NCBI GenBank assembly: GCA_030431455.1
Contig: JAUIJE010000004.1
Location: 62,001 to 126,000 of the forward strand
Length of the DNA: 64,000 nucleotides
DNA from: a bacterium
Lineage (GTDB): Bacteria; Myxococcota; UBA727; JAUIJE01
Reading direction: 5' to 3'
The notes under the pieces were generated by a model. That model did not search any database, was not told the DNA's origin, and saw only the letters and a program-made list of their open reading frames with translations. Position 1 is the first letter of the stretch, and each line of letters begins with the position of its first letter. The translations under genes were made by a program, and so were the position numbers. Shown one piece after another: positions 34,527 through 43,176 of the stretch.

Positions 34527-37500
34527 ATGCGTGTTGGTGTCATTTTTCTGACGCTCTTGTCGACTGGTCTGGCGTCCGGGGGCGCGGCCGCCCAAGAGGC
34601 GGAGTTCGGCCGGGTCACATTTGTGGAGACCGTCGACCGGGACGGCGCGGACCTGACCGGCAACGGCTGGCAAACAGTGACATTCCAGGGCACGTACGGC
34701 GCGACCCCGGTCATCGTGTTCGGGCCCGTGGCCTCGACCACCAGCTATTCCCTCGCGGTCCGGGTGCGCAACTGCACCACCACCTCCTGCGAGGTGGCGG
34801 TGGTCCGGCCCGAGCGCGGGAGCCTCGATCTGCGCAACGGGTGCGACCTCACCGACACCACCGCCCCCACCTGCGTGACCCCCGGGGGCCAGACCACACG
34901 CCGGTTCGCCCCCCGCGCCCTCCCCGCGAACACCGACGCCAGCTACCTCGTGGTCCCCGCCGGCAACTGGACCTTCGGGACCGGGGCGAGCGCGATCCGG
35001 GTCGAGGCCGGCCACCACCTGACCCGGGCGGTGCGCTCGGGGGTGGGCAGCACCAGCGGCTCGACCACGGTGGGGTTCACCACGCCCTTCGACAACGAGC
35101 CCGGCGTGCTGCACACGGTGAACAGCTACAATGCCACTGAGTTCATCATCTCCACCGCGACCGGGGTGAGCGCGCGGGGTACGCCCCCGGGCACGAGCAG
35201 CTTCTACTTGACCCTCGAGGGGTTGGAGGTGGCGGGCATTCACCCCTCGAGCGCGGCCAACGCCGCCGCGGCCACCGACGAGAGCATCGGCTGGGTGGCG
35301 TTCGACGTGGGGGCCACCGGGGCCCGCACGGGACAGTTCGTCGACGACGATGGGGACACCGTGCCCTACGCGGTGGGCCGGACCGGCTCGGCCCAAATCG
35401 ACCGCCAAGAGGACGGTTGCTTCGCGCTCCCGGACCCCACCGACGAGGGCGTCGGCTTCGGGGCGGGCATGACCAACCTCCCCTATGCCCTGTCTGCGCA
35501 CAACTCGATGAACGGCCAGAACGGCTCGTACAACCGACGCTGCAATTGCACCACCGCGGGCAACGGGGGCGCGTGCCCGGCCCCGGGGGTGAGCGCGGAT
35601 CTGTCGGTGGACAACCTCTACATCCACCAGCAGGAAGACCAAGTGAACGACACCGAGCGCACCGGCCTCGAGGAGTTCTCCGCGTGGTTCGTCGTCGACG
35701 GGGACGCGCAGGTGGTGGTCCCGGTCCAGGCCTATGAGGCGCTGCCGGTGGTGCAAAAGTCCATCGAGACCGTGGGCGGCGTGGCCTACACCCCGGGCAC
35801 GTTGATCATGCCCGGCGACGTGGTCGGCTACCGCATCGACATGTGGAATCTCGGTGTGCTTCCCGCTGGCACCGCGGGGGACAGCAACATTGACCTGGTG
35901 GACAACCTCCCCGGCTCGACCGTGCCGAGCGGAACCCCGACGTTGCTCGCGGGCGCGGGCACGGTGCAGTTCTCGGGTACGCAGCTGCAGTTCGACGGGA
36001 GCGTGCCCCCCACCGGGCCGGTGACGGGCCCACCGGGGGTGAGCATCGCCTTCTCCGTCCAGGTGGCCGACGGCGTGGCGCACAACACGTTGGTGCAAAA
36101 CACCGCCTCGCTCCTGTACGACTCCAACGGGGACGGCGGGGTGGACGCCACCGCGGAGAACAACCCGTCCACCGACTTCACCGTCACCGCGATCTCGGAT
36201 GCCACCTCGTCGCTGAGCGCGGCGGACGCGCAGATCGTGGCCGACCCGGGTGCGTCGACGACGCTGACCCTCACCCTGCGCGATCCCTTCGGCACCCAGG
36301 TCACCGACGTGGCGCCGGCGGACATCGCGTTTTTTACCTCGGCGGGAACGTTGTCCGGGGTGGTCACCCAAAACGGCGACGGGACCTATTCGACCACGCT
36401 CAGCGGCGCCGCGGTGCTCACCACCGCCACCGTGAGCGTCGAGGTGTACGGCGACTTGCTGCCCAGCGTGGCGGTGGACGTGGACTTCGTGGGAGGGCCA
36501 CCGGTGGCCGCGAACAGCAGCATTGCGGTCTCGCCCACCGCGCTCACCGCCGACGGCAGCAGCCAGGCCACGGTGAGCGTCACGCTGCGGGACGCGAACA
36601 ACTTCCCCGCGCTCTACCTGCCGAACGGCGCCCGCCACGTCGTCGCGGTGGCGCTGGATGTGCCCGGGCTGGGCTCGCTGGTGCCCTCGGCCAATGCCAC
36701 TGACGTGGACCTCGACGGGGTGTACACCACCACGTTCGTCACCGGGACCACCGCTGGGGTCGTGACCCTCGGCTACACCGTCGACGGGGCCGCCTTCCCC
36801 GACGCCGCGAGCATCACCCTCAACCCCGGCGGCATCGACGCCACCGAGTCCACCATCACCGCGGTGCCCGACGACGTCGTGGTGGGGGGCAACACCGCGC
36901 AGGTCACCATCACCCTGGTCGACACCTTCAACAACCCCGTCTCGGGCCTGGCCAACGTCGGCGTCGACATCCTCGGCGCCACCCCCGGCCAGACCGGCAG
37001 CATCACCGCCCCCGTCGAGACCGCCCCGGGGTCGGGCATCTACACCGCCACCCTGAGCTCGCCGACCCTGGCCCAAAACGGTGTGGTCCTCGACGTCACC
37101 GTGGCCGCGGCCTCCATCGGCTTGACCGAGCTTGTGGACTACGTGCCCGCGGCCCCCGACCTCACCACCTCCACCGTGGCGGTGGTCCCCTCCAGCGTCA
37201 CCGAGCGGGGCAGCACCGAGGCGGTGATCACGGTGCGCGACGCGTTCGGCAACCTCGTGCCCAATCTGTCCGTGGCCCGTCTCGATGTCGACGTGAGCAA
37301 CCCCGCCCTCGCCGGCACCACCGGCGTGATCTCCAACAACGGGGACGGGACCTACAACCAAACCATCAACACCATCGCCGACGGCATGGTCACGGTGAGC
37401 TTCGACATCGACGGCGCGACCTCGGGCAACACCGCCACCCTCACCGTGTTGCCCGACACCGGGGTCGATCCCGCCAACAGCGACATTGTGGCCAATCCCG

Positions 37501-40500
37501 CCGGCATCGTGGCCGACGGGGCGTCGACCTCGACCGTCACCGTCACCTTGCGCAACAGCGCCAACCAGCCGGTCGAGATCGCGGGGGTGGTTGTCTCCGT
37601 GCTCAGCGGTCCGGGGGGCGCGACCATCTCCGCCACCACCGCGTCGGCCACGCCCAACGACGGGGTCTACACCGCGACCTTCACCGCCGGCACCGTGGCC
37701 GGCACCGCGGTGGTCACGGTGGCCATCGACGGCGGCGCCACCCCCCTCGGCATCAGCGCGTCCATCAGCCTGACCGCCGGCGATCCCGTGCTCGTCGGGT
37801 CCGGCATCGTCGCGAACCCAGACACATTGGTGGCGAGCGGCATCGACAGCTCGACCATCACCGTGTCCCTTGTGGACCAGTTCGCCAATCCCGTGCCCGG
37901 GCGGGTGGTCACCGTCACCACCACCGCCGGGACCTTGCAGGAATCCGGCGGGGCCACCGGCGTGGAGGGCGTGGCCGACAACCACGGCGACGGGACTTAC
38001 AGCATCACCCTGATCTCGAGCACCAACTTGGAGACCGCTTCGCTCGGTTTTCGCGTTCAAGGCTTCGCCAACACTTTTTTCTCGACGCTGACCGAGACGG
38101 TTGATTTCGTCGCCGGGCCCCCCAGCCTGGTCGCGTCCACCCTCGACGTGGCCGCGGACAGTCTTTTGGCCAACGGCACCGCCAGCACCGCGTACACCGT
38201 CACCGTCACCGACGGGTTCGGTCACGCGCTGGCGGGACAAGCCGTGGCCTTGGCCGCGGACAACCCCGCGCTGGTGACCCTGAGCCCGGCCACCGACGCG
38301 GGCGCGGGGGTGTACACCGGCACCGTGACCGCCAACCTCGTGCTCGGGACCGCGACGGTCTCGTTCACCGTCGGGGGCGCGGGGCCCTCGCCCCAGACCG
38401 ACGCGGTCGAGCTCGTGGCCGGCCCCGCCGACCTGGGCGCGTCGACGGTGACGGTGACGGCTTCGCCGCTGCCGGCCAACGGGACCGCCACCACCGACAT
38501 CGTGGTGCAGGTGAGCGACGGGTTTGGCCACGACCTCGCGGGCGAGACCGTGACCCTGGCCCTCGACGACGCCGGCCTCGGGACGGTCAGCGGGCCGGTG
38601 GACAACGGGGACGGCACCTACACGTTTGTGTTCACCGCCGGGACCAGCCCGGGGAGCACCACCGTGCGGTTCGCGGTGGGGGGGGCCACCTCGACCAACA
38701 CCGCCCCCATCGAGCTGGTGGTGGGCGGGCCCAGCGACCCCGCCTCGACCATCGTGGCCAGCCCCGACACCCTGGTCGCGGATGGCGCGTCCACCGCGGT
38801 GGTCACGGTGACGCTGGGCGACGGGTTCGGCAACGGCGTGAGCGGCCAAACCGTGACATTGGACAACGGGGGCGAGGGCACTTGGCTCGAGCCCGCGGTC
38901 ACCGACCAGGGCGACGGGACGTACACCCGCACGCTGATCGCGCCGGGCACGGTGGGGGACGGGACCATCGTCGTTCGGTTCTCGGTGGGCGGCGTGCTCT
39001 ACACCGCCAGCGAGACCATCAGCTTGCTCGCGGGGGACGTTGACCTCTTGGCCTCGACCATCAGCGCCAGCCCCAGCGCGATCCCCGCGGACGGTTCGTC
39101 GACGTCGATCGTGGCCCTGCACATCGTGGACGGCAGCGGCAACCCGGTCACGGGCATCGCCAATGACATTGTGGTGGCCACCACCGGGGGCACGGTCCTG
39201 AACCCGCCGGTCGACATGGGGGGCGGCGACTACGACACCACCCTCACCGCCTCGACGGTGGCGCAGGTCGCGACGGTGTCGTTCACGGTGTCTGGCCTGT
39301 CCGCCACCGACACCGCCCAGGTTACGCTCTTGCCCGGGGCCCCCGACCCCAACCAGAGCACCATCGCCGCGACCCCCGCGTTCTTGCCCCCCGACGGGGC
39401 GAGCACATCGACCATCACCGTCACCGTGCGCGACGCCTTCGGCAACGGTGTGGCCAGCCAGACGGTGGACATTCAGATCCTGTTCGGCACCGGCGCGCTC
39501 ATCGACGCGGTGATGGACAATGGCGACGGGACCTACGACGTGACCTTGCAGGCGCCAAGCATGGAAGGCTCGGCGCTGTTGGGCTTTTCGGTGGGGGGCA
39601 CCCTCTACCCCGACGGGGTCACGGTGGTGTTCACCGATGACATGACCGACACCGACAGCGACGGGGTGGTCGATGCCGCCGACAACTGCGTGCTCGTGCC
39701 CAATCCCGGCCAGGAGGACAACGACCTCGACGGGGCGGGGGACGCGTGCGACGACGACGACGACAACGACGGTGTGCTCGATGGCAGCGACAACTGCCCG
39801 CAGCAGGCCAACGCGGACCAGGCCGACCTCGACGGTGACGGCGAAGGCGACGTGTGCGACACCGACGACGATGGCGACGGGGTGTTCGACGGCGGCGACA
39901 ACTGCCCGCGCATTCCCAACCCCGATCAGACCGACACCGACCTCGACGGCATCGGGGACGTCTGCGACGGGGACAACGACTTTGACGACGACGGGGTCGA
40001 CGACGGGGACGACAACTGCCCGTTTGTGGCCAACCCCGATCAGCTCGACACCGACGCGGACGGGCGCGGGGACGTGTGCGACGAGGACGACGACAACGAC
40101 GGCGTACTCGACGATCCCGACAACTGCCCGGTGGTGGCCAACGCCGGCCAGCTCGACACCGATGGCGATGGTCTCGGCAACGCCTGTGACGACGACGATG
40201 ACAACGACACCGTGCTCGACCCCGACGACGCGTGCCCGCTCATCCCCAATCCCTGTCCGGGCGACGGCGATCAGGACGGGGACAGCATTCCCGACAGCGT
40301 CGACAACTGCCCCAGCGTGGCCAACGTGGACCAGGCGGATCTGGACGGGGACGGTCTCGGCGATGTCTGCGACGACGACGACGACGGCGACACCGTGCCC
40401 GACGGAGAGGACAACTGCGCCCGGGTGGCCAACCTCGGTCAGGCCGACGCCGACGGCGACGGCGTCGGCGACGTGTGCGATCCGGACGATGACCAGGACG

Positions 40501-41633
40501 GGGTGCTCGACGGGGACGACAACTGTCCGCGGTCGCCCAACGCCGACCAGGCCGACATCGACGCGGACGGGGCGGGGGACGCGTGCGATCCGGACGACGA
40601 CAACGACGGGGTGCTCGACGGGGACGACAACTGCCCCCGGGTGGAAAACCCCGACCAGGCCGACGCGGACGGGGACGACGTGGGCGATGCCTGCGACACC
40701 GAGACCGACACCGACCAAGACGGCATCGAAGACGGGGTCGACAACTGCGTGCTCGTGCCCAACCTCGACCAGGCCGACCTCGACGGCGACGGGCAGGGGG
40801 ACGCGTGCGACCCAGACGATGACGGGGACGGGGTGCTCGACGGGGACGACAACTGCCCGGTGGTGGCCAATGCGGGCCAAAGCGACATCGACAGCGACGG
40901 GGCGGGCGACGCGTGTGACGAGGACATCGATGACGACGGCGTGCTCAACCCGGAGGACAACTGTCCCTTCGTGCCCAACCCGCTGCAGGACCCCGCGGCC
41001 TGCGCCGACGACGTGGACATGGACGGCATCGTCGACCCGGACGACAACTGCGTGGTCGTGCCCAACCCCGACCAAGCCGACCTCGACGGCGATGGGGTGG
41101 GCGATGCCTGTGACACCGATGTCGACGGCGACTTTGTGATCAACCCCGACGACAACTGCCGCTATGACGCCAACCCGGGCCAAGAAAACGGTGACACCGA
41201 TGCGTTCGGCGATGTGTGCGACAACTGCGACAGCACCGACAACCCCTTCCAGGAGGACTTCGACTTCGACGGGGTGGGCGATGCCTGTGACAACTGCCCC
41301 GACGTGGCCAACCCGGGCCAAGACGATGTCTGCGACCTGCCCGATGGCGGCGTGGGCGACGACGCGGGCGCGCCGGGACCGGACGCGGGGGGAGACCCCG
41401 ACGCGGGCCCGGGGCTGGACGCGGGCGCATCCCCCGACGGGGGCGCGGGCGCGGACGCAGGTCTTGTCGACGGGGGCGATCCCTTTGGCGGCATCGTCAT
41501 CAGCGGGGGCGGCTGCGGGTGCGAGACCAGCACGCCCGCCCCGGGCGCCAGCAGTCCCGCCCCGGGCGCGGGGCTGTCGGTGGCCGGCCTGGTGCTGTTG
41601 GTGGGCTGGCGCGTGCGCCGCCGCCGGCGCTGA
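34527..41633 (+). CDS. Giant surface protein: Ig-like repeats, thrombospondin type-3 repeats, MYXO-CTERM-like tail
   Basis: A 2368-residue exported protein. There is a signal peptide (residues 1-22, MRVGVIFLTLLSTGLASGGAAA), then an N-terminal region to about 550 with a beta domain and a DUF11-like segment. About eleven invasin/Big_1-type Ig repeats of roughly 100 residues follow, to about residue 1700, each opening with a pattern like STI.A.P..V.ADG.ST..VTVTLRDAFGN.V.G. About seventeen thrombospondin type-3 calcium-binding repeats run from about 1705 to 2270 (D.DGDG..D..DNCP.V.NP.Q.D.D). An Asp/Ala/Gly linker comes next and finally GGGCGCETS, a hydrophobic helix and five Arg, a MYXO-CTERM-like sorting tail. 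It is expected to be a calcium-stiffened fibrous adhesin on the cell surface. The repeats are imperfect at DNA level. Confidence 0.9.
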   Translation: MRVGVIFLTLLSTGLASGGAAAQEAEFGRVTFVETVDRDGADLTGNGWQTVTFQGTYGATPVIVFGPVASTTSYSLAVRVRNCTTTSCEVAVVRPERGSLDLRNGCDLTDTTAPTCVTPGGQTTRRFAPRALPANTDASYLVVPAGNWTFGTGASAIRVEAGHHLTRAVRSGVGSTSGSTTVGFTTPFDNEPGVLHTVNSYNATEFIISTATGVSARGTPPGTSSFYLTLEGLEVAGIHPSSAANAAAATDESIGWVAFDVGATGARTGQFVDDDGDTVPYAVGRTGSAQIDRQEDGCFALPDPTDEGVGFGAGMTNLPYALSAHNSMNGQNGSYNRRCNCTTAGNGGACPAPGVSADLSVDNLYIHQQEDQVNDTERTGLEEFSAWFVVDGDAQVVVPVQAYEALPVVQKSIETVGGVAYTPGTLIMPGDVVGYRIDMWNLGVLPAGTAGDSNIDLVDNLPGSTVPSGTPTLLAGAGTVQFSGTQLQFDGSVPPTGPVTGPPGVSIAFSVQVADGVAHNTLVQNTASLLYDSNGDGGVDATAENNPSTDFTVTAISDATSSLSAADAQIVADPGASTTLTLTLRDPFGTQVTDVAPADIAFFTSAGTLSGVVTQNGDGTYSTTLSGAAVLTTATVSVEVYGDLLPSVAVDVDFVGGPPVAANSSIAVSPTALTADGSSQATVSVTLRDANNFPALYLPNGARHVVAVALDVPGLGSLVPSANATDVDLDGVYTTTFVTGTTAGVVTLGYTVDGAAFPDAASITLNPGGIDATESTITAVPDDVVVGGNTAQVTITLVDTFNNPVSGLANVGVDILGATPGQTGSITAPVETAPGSGIYTATLSSPTLAQNGVVLDVTVAAASIGLTELVDYVPAAPDLTTSTVAVVPSSVTERGSTEAVITVRDAFGNLVPNLSVARLDVDVSNPALAGTTGVISNNGDGTYNQTINTIADGMVTVSFDIDGATSGNTATLTVLPDTGVDPANSDIVANPAGIVADGASTSTVTVTLRNSANQPVEIAGVVVSVLSGPGGATISATTASATPNDGVYTATFTAGTVAGTAVVTVAIDGGATPLGISASISLTAGDPVLVGSGIVANPDTLVASGIDSSTITVSLVDQFANPVPGRVVTVTTTAGTLQESGGATGVEGVADNHGDGTYSITLISSTNLETASLGFRVQGFANTFFSTLTETVDFVAGPPSLVASTLDVAADSLLANGTASTAYTVTVTDGFGHALAGQAVALAADNPALVTLSPATDAGAGVYTGTVTANLVLGTATVSFTVGGAGPSPQTDAVELVAGPADLGASTVTVTASPLPANGTATTDIVVQVSDGFGHDLAGETVTLALDDAGLGTVSGPVDNGDGTYTFVFTAGTSPGSTTVRFAVGGATSTNTAPIELVVGGPSDPASTIVASPDTLVADGASTAVVTVTLGDGFGNGVSGQTVTLDNGGEGTWLEPAVTDQGDGTYTRTLIAPGTVGDGTIVVRFSVGGVLYTASETISLLAGDVDLLASTISASPSAIPADGSSTSIVALHIVDGSGNPVTGIANDIVVATTGGTVLNPPVDMGGGDYDTTLTASTVAQVATVSFTVSGLSATDTAQVTLLPGAPDPNQSTIAATPAFLPPDGASTSTITVTVRDAFGNGVASQTVDIQILFGTGALIDAVMDNGDGTYDVTLQAPSMEGSALLGFSVGGTLYPDGVTVVFTDDMTDTDSDGVVDAADNCVLVPNPGQEDNDLDGAGDACDDDDDNDGVLDGSDNCPQQANADQADLDGDGEGDVCDTDDDGDGVFDGGDNCPRIPNPDQTDTDLDGIGDVCDGDNDFDDDGVDDGDDNCPFVANPDQLDTDADGRGDVCDEDDDNDGVLDDPDNCPVVANAGQLDTDGDGLGNACDDDDDNDTVLDPDDACPLIPNPCPGDGDQDGDSIPDSVDNCPSVANVDQADLDGDGLGDVCDDDDDGDTVPDGEDNCARVANLGQADADGDGVGDVCDPDDDQDGVLDGDDNCPRSPNADQADIDADGAGDACDPDDDNDGVLDGDDNCPRVENPDQADADGDDVGDACDTETDTDQDGIEDGVDNCVLVPNLDQADLDGDGQGDACDPDDDGDGVLDGDDNCPVVANAGQSDIDSDGAGDACDEDIDDDGVLNPEDNCPFVPNPLQDPAACADDVDMDGIVDPDDNCVVVPNPDQADLDGDGVGDACDTDVDGDFVINPDDNCRYDANPGQENGDTDAFGDVCDNCDSTDNPFQEDFDFDGVGDACDNCPDVANPGQDDVCDLPDGGVGDDAGAPGPDAGGDPDAGPGLDAGASPDGGAGADAGLVDGGDPFGGIVISGGGCGCETSTPAPGASSPAPGAGLSVAGLVLLVGWRVRRRRR

Positions 41634-42311
41634 TCAGCGCGGGGGGGCGAGGCGCGCCTCGAGCGCGAGGGTGCGCAGGGTGTAGAGCCCGCGCACGAGC
41701 TCGTGGCCGGCGCCGCAGGACAGGCCGCCGTCGGGTTGCTGCCCGGCCCACACCACCTCGAGGGCGGGGCGGGCGTCCGCGCCGGTGAGCACCCCCGCCT
41801 CGGCCACCGCGAGCGCGAACGTGGGCGCATCGGGGGCGGTGAGGAGGGCCTCGGCCGCCGCCCGTGCGTCGTCGTCCGTCTCGCCCAGGGCCGCGGACAG
41901 CGACCAGACCGCGGCCTGGCGGGCCGCGTCCTCCGCCGGCCCCGGGCAGGATATTGTGGATAGCCGCGCGCACAGGGGGCGGTGCCGGGACCCGTCGAGG
42001 GGGAGCGCAAACCGATCGCGGGCGTGGGCCAGAGCCCGGGCCGCGGCCACTGGCGGGGTGTCGGCCCCCAGGGGCTCGGCCACGACGTCCTCGGCCAGGG
42101 CCTTGACCGACGACGCGTGGTACAGGCCCAGCAGGCACGCGTGGCGAAAGGTCTCCCACGGGCCCAATGTTTGTGACACGGGGCCGGCGAGGTTGAGCAA
42201 CACCGGCGCGGGGTCATCGAACGTCGTCAGCCACGCGGCCGCGCTTTGCACAAACACCGAACGGCTCGCGGCCAAGAAACCCCGGGCGCGTTCTTTTCGC
42301 GCCGCGCTCAC
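41634..42311 (-). CDS. Protein of unknown function coupled to a thioesterase
   Basis: A 225-residue, Ala/Leu/Arg-rich, apparently soluble helical protein without a signal peptide. One segment, WAGQQPDGGLSCGAGHELVRGLY, faintly recalls terpene-cyclase or alpha-alpha barrel repeats (Q.DGG), but a single copy is not enough to assign it. Its ATG overlaps the stop of the acyl-CoA thioesterase by four bases. Its stop abuts the stop of the convergent giant gene with no space between. I do not recognise a family. Confidence 0.6.
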   Translation of the reverse strand: MSAARKERARGFLAASRSVFVQSAAAWLTTFDDPAPVLLNLAGPVSQTLGPWETFRHACLLGLYHASSVKALAEDVVAEPLGADTPPVAAARALAHARDRFALPLDGSRHRPLCARLSTISCPGPAEDAARQAAVWSLSAALGETDDDARAAAEALLTAPDAPTFALAVAEAGVLTGADARPALEVVWAGQQPDGGLSCGAGHELVRGLYTLRTLALEARLAPPR

Positions 42312-42820
42312 GACGCGCCCTGTTGTGCCGCCCGCAGCGCCAGCCGGGCCTGGCGCCGGGCCAGGGCGGCCTGGTGGCGGCGGCGATCCTCGTCGGTGAG
42401 CAGGGTGAGCGGGGGCACCGGCTGGGGGTGGCCGGCTTCATCGAGGCTCACGAACGTCGAGTACGCCTTGACCGCGCGCGCGCGCTCACCCGTGAGCGGG
42501 TCCTCCATCCACGCGCTCACCCCGCACTCGACGCTGGTGGAGAACGCGGCGTTGACCTGGCTCTTGAGCACCACCACATGGCCGAGCTTCACCGGGGCCA
42601 TGAAGTGCACGGCATCGATGGAGGCGGTGACCACCTGGGCGCGGCAGTGCCGCTGGGCCGCGACCGCGGCGCAGATGTCGATCCAGGACACCATCTGGCC
42701 CCCGAAGACATTGCCCAACGAGTTGGCAAACTGCGGCAGAACGACCTGCGTCATCTCCACCCGGGTGGCCGCGACGCTGCCCTTGGGCGGATTTTCTGAA
42801 TCATTTCCAATGGTTGTCAC
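42308..42820 (-). CDS. Acyl-CoA thioesterase, hotdog fold (YciA/BFIT type)
   Basis: A 170-residue single-hotdog thioesterase that hydrolyses acyl-CoA to free acid and CoA. Signatures: VLPQFANSLGNVFGGQMVSWIDICAAVAAQRH (the N.....GG..M.W.D active-site helix with catalytic Asp), ASIDAVHFMAPVKLGHVV and the third strand VECGVSAWMEDPLTGE. The GTG at 42818-42820 has GGAGG at good distance and starts 18 residues before the conserved core. It is translationally coupled to the unknown protein downstream. Confidence 0.88.
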   Translation of the reverse strand: MTTIGNDSENPPKGSVAATRVEMTQVVLPQFANSLGNVFGGQMVSWIDICAAVAAQRHCRAQVVTASIDAVHFMAPVKLGHVVVLKSQVNAAFSTSVECGVSAWMEDPLTGERARAVKAYSTFVSLDEAGHPQPVPPLTLLTDEDRRRHQAALARRQARLALRAAQQGAS

Positions 42821-42872
42821 GGCCCCTCCAACTTTCCGCGAATGGTCTTCGACTTCCCTTCGTTCCGGATAT

Positions 42873-42943
42873 GTGGTACCACGACCCACAGGGGCGATGC
42901 CCCGCGAGTTCTCTTTTTGCCCACGGCAGGTGCCGTGCGGCAC
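42873..42943 (+). promoter_or_regulatory. Cluster of short inverted repeats upstream of the RNase E/G gene
   Basis: The 356-base gap between the thioesterase and RNase E/G genes has no gene. It holds a perfect palindrome GTGGTACCAC (42873-42882), hairpin GGGGC-GAT-GCCCC (42891-42903), and two mutually exclusive hairpins sharing one arm: ACGGCA-GG-TGCCGT (42923-42936) and GTGCCG-TG-CGGCAC (42930-42943). If transcribed with the downstream gene, the last pair could switch between two folds, which would fit the known self-regulation of RNase E through its leader in enterobacteria. The role here is inferred only. Confidence 0.35.
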
Positions 42944-43176
42944 AACCACCCACTTCCGACGGGCTGTGACGAGAAAGCACGTGGATACCCAGACATCACT
43001 GGTCTTTGTCCGTGCTGTGCGCGACGCCCTGCGACCCTCTTCCCGAGGCCGTCTGCAGGTTGGCGTCGACCCGTTCTGGTTGGTTCTTCCTCGAAGGTTG
43101 AGCGGACATTGTGCGCTGAGCCGGCGGGGACACCACCCATCGTCAGGTACGTCGGTCATCCACCGTTGGGCAGACC

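Noticed and set aside
34233-41321. A 2362-residue open frame antisense to the giant surface-protein gene
   Set aside because: It mirrors the biased Asp/Gly/Thr codons of the sense gene, has no domain content, no plausible start site, and overlaps the end of rseP.
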